Assembly (NCBI RefSeq): GCF_022808935.1
Contig: NZ_JAKZFR010000001.1
Span: forward strand, 248,001 to 312,000
Source of the DNA: Geothrix sp. SG200
Lineage (GTDB): Bacteria; Acidobacteriota; Holophagae; Holophagales; Holophagaceae
Direction: 5' to 3'
DNA: 64,000 nt
The position numbers were made by a program, and so were the translations under genes. Under the pieces are notes generated by a model. That model did no database searches. It was not told where the DNA came from and was given only the letters and a program-made list of their open reading frames with translations. Numbering within the stretch: position 1 is the first letter of the stretch; each line of letters opens with the position of its first letter. Below are positions 10,750 to 20,388 of this stretch, in pieces.

Positions 10750-13316
10750 CGCAGCGGAACATGGAGTGGAACCGGACTCAGCCCCGGTGGTGGAGCGGCG
10801 TGCTTCCCCTGCTGCTGGCTGCGGGGTTCTCGTTCTCCCTGGCGGCCCAGGACATCGAACCCATCGTCAAGATCGAGGTGATCGGCGCCCAGAAGCAGAC
10901 CGCCGAGACGGTGATCTTCAAGTCGGGCGTGAAGGTGGGCGACGACCTCAGGAACATCGATTTCAGCGGTGTGATGGGGAAGCTCTGGGCCAGCGGTTCC
11001 TTCGATGACGTCAAGCTCGAGGTGGAGGACGCCCCGGGCGGCAAGAAGCTGGTCATCCGGATCAAGGAGCGCCCCCTGATCAAGGAGATCGACTACCGCG
11101 GCGGCACCGAGGTGGGCATCACCAACATCAAGGACAAGATCAAGGAGAAGAAGCTCACCATCAACCCGGACACGGTCTACGACCCGGAGGCCGCCCGCAA
11201 GATCAAGAACCAGATCGTGGAGCAGGCCGGCGAGAAGGGATTCCGGAACCCGGTGGTGGACATCACCCTCGAGCCCATGGGCCCGGGCGTGGCCCGCCTG
11301 GTCTTCGACATCAAGGAAGGCGGCAAGGCCAAGATCTACCGCGTGGAATTCCGCGGGAACAAAGTGTTCTCCAGCGCCCAGCTGCGGAGCGTCATGAAGA
11401 AGACGCGCCGGCACTGGATGTTCAGCTGGCTCACCACGCACGACCTGCTGGTGGACAAGAACATGGAAGAGGACCTGGAGAACCTCAAGAAGGCCTACTG
11501 GCGGCTGGGCTACAAGGATGTCTTCGTCGGCAAGCCGGTCATCGAGGTGGAGGACAAGACCACCGAGAAGCAGAAGAAGAAGAACGAGAAGCGCATCAAG
11601 GAGGCGAAGTCCCCCAAGTACGACCTCCGTGCCACCCTCACCATTCCCATCCTCGAGGGCGAGCAGTTCTTCGAGGGGACCTTCAAGGCCGAGGGCGGCA
11701 AGCTCTTCCGCGACACCTACTACCCGATGAAGTACGCGGAGGTGAAGCGGGACAACCACTCCTTCCTCAAGAAGTTCTTCAACATCCGGCCGTCGCTGGA
11801 GGCTCCGAAACCCGGCGCCAAGCCGGTGCCCTTCGACCTGGACGCGGTGAACCAGACCGTGGACAAGCTCAAGGAGGCCTACAGCAACCAGGCCTACATC
11901 CTCTTCCGCGCGGAGAAGAAGTTCGACATCCGCGAAGAGAACGGCGTCAAGAAGGTGGATACCCTCCTGAAGCTGGACGAGGGCGAGCAGTACACAGTCC
12001 GGCGCATCGAGTTCGAAGGCAACCTCACCACCAAGGACAAGGTGCTCCGCCGCAGCATGATGCTGAAGGAGGGAGACCTCTTCCGCACGGACTTCTTCAA
12101 GGATTCTCTGCTGGGCATCAGCCAGCTGAGCTTCTTCGACGTGAAGAACTCCGAGCCCAAGGTGGACCTGGTGCCGGACAAGCCCCAGGTGGACGTGGTG
12201 ATCCGCGGCGAGGAGGCCGGCGTCAACGAACTGCTCTTCCAGGGCGGCTACGGGTCGCTGTTCGGCTTCTCCCTGGGCGTGAGCTTCTCCACCCGCAACC
12301 TCGGCGGCGGCGGCGAGACCCTGTCCGTCAGCTACAACGGCGGCAAGTTCTCGAAGAACATCTCGGTGGGCTTCACGGAGCCCTTCGTCTTCGACCTGCC
12401 GTACTCGTTCTCGACCTCGGTGTCGAACGGGTCCGCGGACTACGACGCCTCCCGCGTGGGCATCGCCAACGCCTACAAGCAGTTCACCCGCAGCCTCGGC
12501 GTGTCCGTGGGCGCCCGCCTGAGCAACTGGTTCCCCAACCAGCCCTGGGCCTTCTTCACCACCTACTCCATGGGCTACAGCTTCCGGCTCATCCGCATCG
12601 AGGGCGGTCGGAACTACTACTTCCGGGACATGGGCAACCAGCTGACGTCCACCTTCAGCCAGAGCCTGTCCTACAGCACGGTGAACCACCAGTTCAAGCC
12701 CACCCAGGGCACCCGGGTGTCCTTTGGCCTGGAATACGGCGGCTGGCAGTTCGGGGGCGACAAGCCCTTCCTGCGCGCCACCTGGGATTTCGCCAAATTC
12801 GCCAATATCGGCGACCGCCACATCTTCGCCGCCAACCTCAGCTACGGCTACCTCCAGAACATGGGCAGCGACGATCTCCCGCTCTACGACCTCTACCGGC
12901 CCGGCGGCGAGAACAGCATCCGCGGCTACCGTTACGGCCAGGTGGGCAGCGTCCTCCTGGACAACTACGGCCAGCCCGTGGTGGTGGGCGGCAACAAGCA
13001 GTTCATCGCGAACTTCGAGTACCAGTTCAAGATCGCCGACCAGTTCCGACTCGTCTTCTTCTACGACGCGGGCAACGCCTGGGGCAGCGGCACGAAGGTC
13101 TTCAGCAAGGACACGGTGACCTACAAGGACCTCCGCAACAACGAGTACTCCTACACCAATCCGACCCTGCTGCGCTCGGCGGGCCTGGAGTTCCGGTTCT
13201 TCCTGCCCATCAGCCCGGCCCCGCTGCGCCTGATCTGGTCCCGGAAGCTGAATCCGTATCCCTTCGATACGGAGGGCCGGAACGACTTCCAGTTCTCCAT
13301 CGGCACCACCTTCTGA
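10746..13316 (+). CDS. bamA: Outer membrane protein assembly factor BamA
   Basis: An 856-residue Omp85 protein. A hydrophobic signal sequence (about 16-34, ending SLAAQ) is followed by several POTRA domains and a C-terminal 16-strand barrel domain starting near residue 505, with the LYRPGGENSIRGYRYG motif that holds the conserved RGY lid-lock element. It inserts beta-barrel proteins into the outer membrane. The POTRA region carries a lysine-rich insertion (about 273-290). Start ATG 10746 overlaps the clpC stop; ATG 10761 is an alternative that still gives a signal sequence. The next gene encodes an OmpH/Skp chaperone, the classic BamA neighbour. Confidence 0.95.
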
Positions 13317-13373
13317 TTCCTGCGAGGGGCCCCGTCCCACGCTACAATGGCTCTTTCGCCCTGGAGATCCCCC

Positions 13374-13973
13374 ATGCGCCTGCTCGCCCCGTCCGTGGCC
13401 GCCCTGTGCCTGTCCGCCGCCCTCGCCGCGCCCGCCGCGGCCCAGGAGGCTCCCCGCTTCGCCTTCTTCAGCATCAACCAGCTGGTCCGCATCTCCAAGA
13501 AGGCCGGCGCCATCTTCTCTGAGCTGGAGATCACCGGGAAGAACCTCCAGGAGAAGCTCCAGGCCAAGGGCCAGGAGCTGCAGACCCTGCAGCAGCAGCT
13601 GAACTCGCCGAGCATCGACCCCGACAAGAAGGAGGCCCTGGCCAAGAAGTACCGGGACCTGGAGTTCGAGGCCAAGAAGATGCAGGAGGACAGCCAGCAG
13701 GAGTACCAGCGCGTGGAGAAGAAGGTGGGCGAGGCCATCACCAAGCTGGCGGGCCCCATCGTCGAGCAGCTGGCCAAGGAGCAGAAGCTCCAGATGGTCT
13801 TCTCGGATCAGGCCGTGCAGGTCCTCTCCTGGGCCGACCAGGAGTGGATGAGGGGCTTTACTGCCGAGGTGGCCAAGCGGCTGGACGCCAGCGAGACTGC
13901 CGCCGCCCCCGCGGCCAAGCCCGCGGCGCCCGCGCCCAAGCCCGCCGCCAAGCCCGCGGCCCCCAAGAAGTAG
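13374..13973 (+). CDS. OmpH/Skp family periplasmic chaperone
   Basis: A 199-residue protein with a cleavable signal peptide (about residues 1-22, ending PAAAQ), a short beta segment (FAFFSINQLVRISKKAG) and a long charged coiled coil that forms the tentacles in Skp trimers. Skp holds unfolded outer-membrane proteins on their way to BamA, encoded just upstream. The start at ATG 13374 is chosen because it begins the signal peptide and has GGAG 8 nt upstream. The C-terminus is an odd Ala/Pro/Lys-rich tail (about 24 residues) of the kind that contacts peptidoglycan or is disordered. Confidence 0.88.
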   Translation: MRLLAPSVAALCLSAALAAPAAAQEAPRFAFFSINQLVRISKKAGAIFSELEITGKNLQEKLQAKGQELQTLQQQLNSPSIDPDKKEALAKKYRDLEFEAKKMQEDSQQEYQRVEKKVGEAITKLAGPIVEQLAKEQKLQMVFSDQAVQVLSWADQEWMRGFTAEVAKRLDASETAAAPAAKPAAPAPKPAAKPAAPKK

Positions 13974-13994
13974 CCTGACCCGCCGCGCCACGAG

Positions 13995-15227
13995 ATGACC
14001 GCCGCCCGACGGCTGCTCCTGCTGCTCACCGGCATCAACCTGGTGAACTACCTGGACCGGTACGTCGTGGCGGCGATCCTCGAGCCCCTCGGCCGGGAAC
14101 TGCACCTGTCCGACGCCCAGCTCGGACGGCTGACCTTCGTTTTCATCGCGGTGTACATGTGCGCCGCGCCGCTCTTCGGCTATCTGGCCGACCGGTTCCA
14201 CCGCCCCCGCCTCGTGGCCGGGGGCGTCGCGCTCTGGAGCCTGGCCACCGTGGGCGCGGCCTTCGTCCACAGCTACCCGGCTCTGCTGGTGACGCGCTCC
14301 CTCGTGGGGGTGGGTGAGGCCGCCTATGCCAGCCTGGGCCCGGCCATGCTGGCGGACGGCTTCCACGAATCGGACCGGGCCCGGACCTTCACCTGGTTCT
14401 ACCTGGCCATTCCCGTGGGCAGTGCCTTCGGCTATGGGCTGGGCGGCCTGGTGGCAGGGGCCTGGGGCTGGCGGGCCGCCTTCCTGGTGGCGGGTCTGCC
14501 GGGCCTGCTTCTCGCCCTCTGGATGGCCTTCCAGTTGGATCCCGTGCGGGGGGCCATGGATGAAGGCGGGGACCAGGAGGCCGGGGAGCCTTATCTGCGG
14601 CGCCTGGGCCACGTCTTCCGGAATCGGATCTGGCTGGCCTGCACCGCCAGCTACGTGGCCTACACCTTCGCCATGGGAGGCCTCAGCACCTGGGGGCCGA
14701 CGCTGGTCCAGCGCCGGTTTGGCGTGTCCACCGCCCGGGCGGGCCTCGTCTTCGGGGCGCTGGCGGTGGTGACGGGCATCCTGGGGACCTTCCTGGGCGG
14801 CTGGCTCACGGACCGCTGGCAGAAGCGCTGGCCCGATGCCGGGGCCGGGATCTCGGGCCTCACCCTGGTGGCCTCGGCGCCGGTGGTGGCCTGGGCTCTG
14901 GCCACCGGCCACCTGGGGACGGCCTATGCCCTGTTCTTCGCGGGCATGTTCCTGCTCTTCGTGAACACCAGCCCGGTCAACGCCCTCACGGTCAGCAGCC
15001 TGCCCGCCAGCATCCGGGCCACGGGGGTGGCGGTGAACGTGCTCCTCATCCACCTGCTGGGGGACGCCATCAGTCCCGAGCTGGTGGGTCGCCGGGCGGA
15101 TGCGCTTCACGCCGCCGGGCGGTCCGGCGGCGATGCCCTGGCCCAGGCGCTCACCCTTGTCCTGCCGGCCATCGTTCTCAGCGGTGCGTTCCTCTGGTGG
15201 GCCCGGCACCGCCCGGCGAAGGCCTGA
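13995..15227 (+). CDS. MFS transporter (spinster-like)
   Basis: A 410-residue major facilitator with about 12 hydrophobic segments. The first helix contains NLVNYLDRYVVAA, and the loop after helix 2 has GYLADRFHRPRLVAGG, the MFS loop signature. The D-R pair in helix 1 and SLVGVGEAAYASLGPAML are typical of the spinster-like branch, whose members move lipids or organic anions. The substrate is not deducible. It starts 21 bp after the ompH-like stop and is followed one base after its stop by an acyltransferase, so lipid or lysolipid transport is a reasonable guess. Confidence 0.85.
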   Translation: MTAARRLLLLLTGINLVNYLDRYVVAAILEPLGRELHLSDAQLGRLTFVFIAVYMCAAPLFGYLADRFHRPRLVAGGVALWSLATVGAAFVHSYPALLVTRSLVGVGEAAYASLGPAMLADGFHESDRARTFTWFYLAIPVGSAFGYGLGGLVAGAWGWRAAFLVAGLPGLLLALWMAFQLDPVRGAMDEGGDQEAGEPYLRRLGHVFRNRIWLACTASYVAYTFAMGGLSTWGPTLVQRRFGVSTARAGLVFGALAVVTGILGTFLGGWLTDRWQKRWPDAGAGISGLTLVASAPVVAWALATGHLGTAYALFFAGMFLLFVNTSPVNALTVSSLPASIRATGVAVNVLLIHLLGDAISPELVGRRADALHAAGRSGGDALAQALTLVLPAIVLSGAFLWWARHRPAKA

Positions 15228-15228
15228 C

Positions 15229-16482
15229 ATGGCGGCCAGCCGGGTCGCGCGGCTGCTGGGGCGGATCTGGTTCCGCGCCCTTCGCCGGGAGGGTCCGGAC
15301 CTGCCGCAGGGCCCCTGCCTGATCCTCCTGAACCATCCCAACGGCCTGCTGGATCCCCTGGCAGCGGGGGCCCTCCTGGAGCGCCGGGCGGGTTGGCTGG
15401 CCAAGGCCACGCTGTGGAAGCTCGCGCCCCTGCGACCTTTCCTTGCGGCCTTCCGGGCCATCCCCGTAACCCGGCCCAAGGACGGCGGCGCCACGCCGGA
15501 GACCATCCAGCAGTGCTTTCGGAAGGTCCACGACGTGCTGGCCGAAGGCGGCTCCGTGGCCATGTTCCCTGAGGGCGTGAGCCACTCGGAAGCGGACCTG
15601 GCCCCCCTCAAGACCGGCGCCGCCCGGATGGCCCTGTCCAGTCCCGTGCCGGTGGCCCTGGTGCCCGCGGGCCTGGTCTACGGGGACCGTGCCACCTTCC
15701 GCCACAGCGTCCTCCTGCGGGTGGGCGAGCCCGTGGCCTGGCGGGATCTTGCGCCGCGAGGGGCCAACCCGGAGGCCGTGGCGGAGCTGACCGCCCGCAT
15801 CCGGGCCGCCCTCAAGCCCCTCACCCTCCATGATGAGGAGGTGCGGGTGCTGGCCCTGGCCCAGGAGGTGGCCTGGCTCCTGACGGACGCGCCCGGCAGC
15901 CGCGTGGACCTGGAGGTCCTGCGCCGCCGGGTGCGGACCCTGGTGCCGCACCTCGCCGCACTGCCGGAGGAGGACCTGGCTGCCCTGGAGGCCCGGGTCC
16001 ACGGGGCCCAGGCCTGGCTCCGGGCCAAGGGGGTCCGGCCCGATCAGGTGGGGCATCCCTATCCGGGTGCGGAGGTCCGGCGCTGGCTGCCGGGTGCCGT
16101 CCTGCGGCTGGGGCTGGCGGCCCTGCTGCTTCCACCGGCGCTGCTGTTCTGGCCTTCCTACCGCCTGGTGGGCTGGGTGGCGGGCCGGTTCACCGACGAG
16201 GGCGACCAGGCGGCCACCCTGAAGCTGCTGGCGGGACTCCTCCTGCACCCTCTCTGGGCCGTGGCTCTCGGCGGCTTGGCCGGCAGCCTATGGGGTTGGC
16301 CCGTCGCCCTGGTCCCGCCCCTGGCCCTGTTGGTGGTGCTCCTGGGCCTCCCGGCCCTCGAGCGCGCCGGCGAGGACCTTCAGGCCATCCAGGGCTTCCG
16401 CCGTCGCCGGGATCCCGCCGCGCCGGAGCTGCTGGAGGCGCGGCAGCAGCTGCTCGCGGCCTTCCCGGAGCTGGAAGGGTAG
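15229..16482 (+). CDS. PlsC-type lysophospholipid acyltransferase
   Basis: A 417-residue protein. The acyltransferase block 1 motif is NHPNGLLD (His-x4-Asp, about residues 32-39), and FPEGVSHSEADL (about 111-122) is block 3. Family members acylate glycerophosphate or related lipids at the inner membrane. It is longer than plain PlsC (about 240 residues): a C-terminal extension carries hydrophobic segments (about 285-375). The start at ATG 15229 follows the MFS stop by one base; longer upstream readings fall inside the MFS gene. It is the last gene of the clpC-bamA run and is followed by a strong hairpin. Confidence 0.88.
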   Translation: MAASRVARLLGRIWFRALRREGPDLPQGPCLILLNHPNGLLDPLAAGALLERRAGWLAKATLWKLAPLRPFLAAFRAIPVTRPKDGGATPETIQQCFRKVHDVLAEGGSVAMFPEGVSHSEADLAPLKTGAARMALSSPVPVALVPAGLVYGDRATFRHSVLLRVGEPVAWRDLAPRGANPEAVAELTARIRAALKPLTLHDEEVRVLALAQEVAWLLTDAPGSRVDLEVLRRRVRTLVPHLAALPEEDLAALEARVHGAQAWLRAKGVRPDQVGHPYPGAEVRRWLPGAVLRLGLAALLLPPALLFWPSYRLVGWVAGRFTDEGDQAATLKLLAGLLLHPLWAVALGGLAGSLWGWPVALVPPLALLVVLLGLPALERAGEDLQAIQGFRRRRDPAAPELLEARQQLLAAFPELEG

Positions 16483-16486
16483 ACAC

Positions 16487-16516
16487 GGAGAGGCGGGGCC
16501 GAAGCCCCGCCTCTCC
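16487..16516. terminator. Strong GC hairpin between convergent genes
   Basis: Perfect 13-bp stem (16487-16499 with 16504-16516) closed by a CGAA tetraloop, 5 bp past the acyltransferase stop and 17 bp past the end of the convergent lipoprotein gene. There is no U-tract on either strand, so it may act as a bidirectional hairpin or 3'-end stabiliser. Confidence 0.6.
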
Positions 16517-16533
16517 TGGATGCGGCCCTGGGA

Positions 16534-18939
16534 TCAGTGGCCGAGGATGGTGTACTGCGCGGGCACCTGCACGCCGGGGAAGGCGGGCGGGGCCACGGGC
16601 AGGGCAGCGCCGCCCTGGGTGGGATCCACCACGAGGTTGACGCCGGTCATGCCCAGGAAGTAGCGCATCTGCTTCTGGATGAGCATGAGGTTGGTCAGGT
16701 TCGAGGGATCCAGCAGGGAGCTGTGGCCGATGCCGGTCTGGTCGAACTGGAAGTAGCCCTGGGTCGGGGCCGTGTCCGCGGCGGTGATGGCGGCGTTGGC
16801 CACCTTCGGGGCGAGGGCGCCGCCGGTGATCGTGAACATGAACTGGGCCGGGACGCCCGCGGCGTGGTTGGGGGTTCCGCCAGCGGTGTAGGCCAGCTGC
16901 TTGAAGCCCGGGGCCACCGCGGCGCCGACGGACCCGAGGACCTCGCGTCCGCCGAGGGCGTTCCCCAGGTAGCGGGTGTAGGGGTTGCTGATGACCTGGT
17001 CACCCACGGATTCCTGGATGCAGACGCGGTTGGAGAGGCGGCTGGGCAGGCCCGCGGCCAGCGGCGTGGTCATGGTGGCGGGATCCGCCGGATCCACGAT
17101 GGTCTGGGTCACCAGGAAGAACTGGTGGTAGGTGGGCGAGTTCTTGGCGATGCCCACGGCCGCCAGGCCGGCATCCACGGAGGGGCCGAAGGCGGGGCTG
17201 TTCTGGATGAGGTAGGCCGTGCGGCCGCCGGGCACGCTGAGGTAGCCCTTCATGTCCGCATCCAGCGTGGCCTGCGTGTAGGGGGCGCCGGTGCTGGCGA
17301 GGGTGGTGTTCCCGGCCAGGTAGTAGGTCCCGACGATGGAGCCGAGGCTGTGGCCGACGAAGGTGATGCCGGCGGCGGATGGCGGCGCGGGCAGGGCGGC
17401 GAAGCCGCCGGCGGCCACGGTGAGCTCCAGGCGGTTCAGGTTGAACGCGGCCTGCTGAATGTTGGAGCGGGTGGCCAGCGGGGCGCCGATGGCCATGAAG
17501 TCCTGGCCCCAGGCCGCGGACTTCTGGGCCTTCACCGTGGCGGAGTCCCCGGGGGCGACCTGGTGGGCCGGGACGGCCAGGGCCCCGTGCAGGGGCAGGT
17601 CGATGGCCACCACGGCGCGGCCGACGGCGCTGAGCGTCGGAGCCAGGGCGATGACCGTCTCCTTCTGGCTGGTGATGCCGTGCTGGTAGATCACCAGGGG
17701 CCAGTTGGAGCCTGCGGCCGGGGCGATGTAGACGAAGGGGATGGCGCGGGGCACGTGGTAGTAGCTGGTGAGGGCACCGCTCGTGCGGTAGGGCTGGACC
17801 ACGCCTGCCGCCGGATTGTAGGCGCCGGTGACGCCCGTGAGGTCGCCGCCGGCCACGGAGGCGTTGGTGGCCACGACGACGGGATCCACGGACAGCTCGC
17901 CGCTGTTGATGGTGCCGAGAATGACCGTGCCCACGCTGGCGGGGGCCGCGGTGGCGGTGCCCATGACGGCGCTCCAGTAGGCGTCAGGGCTGGGGTTCGT
18001 GCCGCCACGGTCGAAGACGGCCGTCACGCTGACGGCGTTCGACCAGGTCTTGCCCGGCAGGCCGCCCAGGGTGGCGCCGGCCGCGAAGGAGCGCAGGGCG
18101 GTCTCCACGGGGATGCGGGTATTGGGGGCGAGGGGGTTGGGCACGATGTAGCCGGCGCCCGTGGTGATGAACCGGCCCATCACCGTGATGTCGGATCGCT
18201 GGGCGACGGTGGTGGTCGCCGAGGCGGTGATGAGGTCGTTCATCACCTTGGCGTAGCCGGAGAAGACGATGGTGGAGCCGCTGGTGACGTTGGCCCGGAC
18301 GGGCTCGAGCGCGGCAAAGGAGCCGGTGAGCGGGGTGGTGGACTTGAGGGCCTCGAAGTAGGGGGAGGCGGAAATCGGCTTGCCCGCGGTGTCCTTCACG
18401 CGGTTGGTGACCACGTAGAGGTAGCGGGTGCCAGGCAGCAGGGGGAAGTTGGGGAACAGGAAGAGGTCGGTACCACCAGCGGCGTACTGGTAGGTGAACA
18501 GGCCGGAGACGTCCGCGAAGCCCAGGGGGTTGTTCTCGGTGCCGGCGGCATCGGGCGTGATCTGGAAGACCTTGACGTTGGCGGCGGTGACGGTGGTGGC
18601 GTCGACGGCGGCGTTGAACTGGATGTAGATCGGGGCGTTCAGGCCGGAGACGGCGTTGGTGCCGCCCATCTCATGGAGGTTCACGTAGGCCAGGGCCTCG
18701 GGGGGCGTCATGGGCTTGTTCGGGGCCCGGCCCGTCAGGGGGTCCGCGGCCGTGGCCGTGGCCAGGACGTTCGGCAGGGGCACGTTCGCGTTGGCCGGAT
18801 CAAAGACCGGCGTGGTGGTGCTGGGCATGTAGCCCGGGCCCGTGACGATCGTGGGGGCCTTGGAGTCCCCGCCGCTGCTGCAGGCCAGAAGCGTCAGCAG
18901 GGAAGCTCCGAGGAGCGCCTGATTCAAGCGTGAAAGCAT
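16534..18939 (-). CDS. Lipase-like alpha/beta-hydrolase lipoprotein (VolA/Pla-1/cef-like)
   Basis: An 801-residue lipoprotein. The lipobox ends in LLAC (Cys20) after a short hydrophobic stretch. The N-terminal half holds a bacterial Ig-like domain (NAPIYIQFNAAVDATTV... and LLPGTRYLYVVTNRVKD), as seen ahead of VolA-type surface phospholipases. The hydrolase half has the nucleophile elbow GHSLG (about residue 530). Such proteins degrade extracellular lipids and are anchored in the outer membrane. It stands alone, converges with the acyltransferase and has no obvious partner. The substrate is inferred only. Confidence 0.8.
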   Translation of the reverse strand: MLSRLNQALLGASLLTLLACSSGGDSKAPTIVTGPGYMPSTTTPVFDPANANVPLPNVLATATAADPLTGRAPNKPMTPPEALAYVNLHEMGGTNAVSGLNAPIYIQFNAAVDATTVTAANVKVFQITPDAAGTENNPLGFADVSGLFTYQYAAGGTDLFLFPNFPLLPGTRYLYVVTNRVKDTAGKPISASPYFEALKSTTPLTGSFAALEPVRANVTSGSTIVFSGYAKVMNDLITASATTTVAQRSDITVMGRFITTGAGYIVPNPLAPNTRIPVETALRSFAAGATLGGLPGKTWSNAVSVTAVFDRGGTNPSPDAYWSAVMGTATAAPASVGTVILGTINSGELSVDPVVVATNASVAGGDLTGVTGAYNPAAGVVQPYRTSGALTSYYHVPRAIPFVYIAPAAGSNWPLVIYQHGITSQKETVIALAPTLSAVGRAVVAIDLPLHGALAVPAHQVAPGDSATVKAQKSAAWGQDFMAIGAPLATRSNIQQAAFNLNRLELTVAAGGFAALPAPPSAAGITFVGHSLGSIVGTYYLAGNTTLASTGAPYTQATLDADMKGYLSVPGGRTAYLIQNSPAFGPSVDAGLAAVGIAKNSPTYHQFFLVTQTIVDPADPATMTTPLAAGLPSRLSNRVCIQESVGDQVISNPYTRYLGNALGGREVLGSVGAAVAPGFKQLAYTAGGTPNHAAGVPAQFMFTITGGALAPKVANAAITAADTAPTQGYFQFDQTGIGHSSLLDPSNLTNLMLIQKQMRYFLGMTGVNLVVDPTQGGAALPVAPPAFPGVQVPAQYTILGH

Positions 18940-19025
18940 CGCGTCACCTCATGGGTGGGGTTGAAGTGGAATCGGTCCTGGATTGGTTTGATGACGATAG
19001 GCGGCCCGGCGTGGAATTGCCACAC

Positions 19026-19058
19026 AAAAACAAGGGGCCCCGGTTGGGGCCCCTTGTT
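19026..19058 (-). terminator. Rho-independent terminator
   Basis: Perfect 13-bp stem (19029-19041 with 19046-19058, GGTT loop) followed on the minus strand by TTTTT. It lies 13 bp beyond the stop of the coiled-coil lipoprotein gene. Confidence 0.9.
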
Positions 19059-19071
19059 GACTTCGGGTAGG

Positions 19072-20205
19072 TCAGTCCGTGACGGCGAAGACGACCTTGT
19101 CGTTCTTGAAGCGGCTCACCGTGATGAGCTCCACGGTGGCGGTCTGCTTGTCGGGGCTGATGGTGAGCTTGTAGTGCTCGTCCTTCAGGTAGGAGCCCGG
19201 CACCACGTTCACCTTGCCGATCTTCTTCAGGCCCACCTCGGAAGCCTTGATGGTGATGGTCTTGCCGGAGCGGAGGTCGAGGCTCTGGGTGAAGACCTCG
19301 TCGCGCCAGTTCTTGCCGGCCCGGTCCTTGGCGAAGACGGGGATCTCGATGACGCCCTCGGCCTTCAGGGTGTCGCGGTTGCCGACGACGTAGTGGATGG
19401 AGTTCAGGCTGGCGAGCTGGGAGGCGTTGTCGGCCTGCAGCTTGGTGCGCTCGTCGATCAGGTTGGCGCGCTCGGTCTGGAGCGTGGCGATCTCCTCGGT
19501 GATCTTCTGCTTCTGGGTCTCGAGGTCTGTGACCTCTTCCTGCAGCTTCTCGTTCTGGGCCACGGCCTCGTCGCGCTCGCCCTCGATCTTCTCCCGCTCC
19601 TGGCGCATCAGGTCGTTGGGGGTGATCTTCGCCTTGCCCTGGGAGACCCAGGTGCCGTAGGTGCCGTTGGCGTAGAAGTGGTAGACCTCGAAGCCGGGGG
19701 CCAGCTTCTCCATGATGGCCACGCGGCTCACCAGCCTCTTGGCCTCGGCCTCGGACACGCCCTTCTTCTTGAGGAAGCGCATGGCCATGCCGTAGTGGCT
19801 GTCGTTGGGACGGGCGATGTCAGGCTTGGGCAGGTCGGCCTTCAGCTTGGCGATCTTCGAGTTGAGGTCCTTGATCTCCTTGTCCTTGTCGAGCACTTCC
19901 TGGAGGAGGGCCTGGTAGGAGCTGTTCTTCTCGTTCTTGATGCGCTCTTCCAGGGCCTTCTTCTGTTCGTCGGTGAGCTGGAGGGTCTCGGCATTGGGCC
20001 GGATGTCGTTCACGCCGGCCTGGGCCAGCTTCTTCTGCTGCTCCGCGCTGGCCTGGTTGGCCTGCTGGCTGGCCTTGTCGGCCTCAGCGGCCTTCTGGGT
20101 CAGTTCCCGGATCTGCGGATCCTCGCGCTTGCATGCGGTGGACACCATCAGGATGGACGCGGCCATCAGCGTGAGGGCCAGCGCCGGACGACGGAAGAGA
20201 ATCAT
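19072..20205 (-). CDS. Coiled-coil lipoprotein of unknown function
   Basis: A 377-residue protein with a lipoprotein signal sequence (Cys25 in STAC). A Gln/Ala-rich helix (about 30-60) is followed by a globular part with a GTYGTWVSQGKAKITP segment (about 183-198), then a long charged coiled coil (about 205-265) and a C-terminal beta-rich region. I do not recognise a named family. The layout suggests a periplasmic or outer-membrane-anchored structural or peptidoglycan-contacting protein. The start at ATG 20203-20205 is supported by GGAGG. It is divergent from metK and ends in a strong terminator. Confidence 0.7.
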   Translation of the reverse strand: MILFRRPALALTLMAASILMVSTACKREDPQIRELTQKAAEADKASQQANQASAEQQKKLAQAGVNDIRPNAETLQLTDEQKKALEERIKNEKNSSYQALLQEVLDKDKEIKDLNSKIAKLKADLPKPDIARPNDSHYGMAMRFLKKKGVSEAEAKRLVSRVAIMEKLAPGFEVYHFYANGTYGTWVSQGKAKITPNDLMRQEREKIEGERDEAVAQNEKLQEEVTDLETQKQKITEEIATLQTERANLIDERTKLQADNASQLASLNSIHYVVGNRDTLKAEGVIEIPVFAKDRAGKNWRDEVFTQSLDLRSGKTITIKASEVGLKKIGKVNVVPGSYLKDEHYKLTISPDKQTATVELITVSRFKNDKVVFAVTD

Positions 20206-20336
20206 GGGTTCCTCCACTGAGGGGGCTTGGGGGCAATCGCTGCGGGGATGGAAACATCCCACCTTAATCCCACAGGTTAGGGCATGGCAAGGTTTCCCGC
20301 GTCATCCGAAAGGTGTATGAACCTGAGGTCCCACGA

Positions 20337-20372
20337 TATACTTTCCGTTTCCTCCGAGATCGTCCGGAGGAG
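20337..20372 (+). promoter_or_regulatory. metK -10 candidate and leader hairpin
   Basis: TATACT (20337-20342) is a near-consensus -10 box; the -35 position is poor. The predicted leader is only about 40 nt and begins with a hairpin, CCTCCG (20351-20356) with CGGAGG (20365-20370). The 3' arm is an SD-like GGAGG 18 nt before the start; the closer AGGAG (20378-20382) should be the functional site. The leader is too short for a known SAM riboswitch. Confidence 0.4.
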
Positions 20373-20388
20373 TTCCCAGGAGTCAGGC

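Noticed and set aside
16537..18933. Plus-strand Gly/Ala-rich frame opposite the lipase-like gene
   Set aside because: Shadow frame; the minus-strand protein has a lipobox, a nucleophile elbow and proper ends.
20265..20388. SAM riboswitch upstream of metK
   Set aside because: The predicted leader is only about 40 nt with one simple hairpin, and no SAM-I, SAM-II or SAM-IV consensus was seen.
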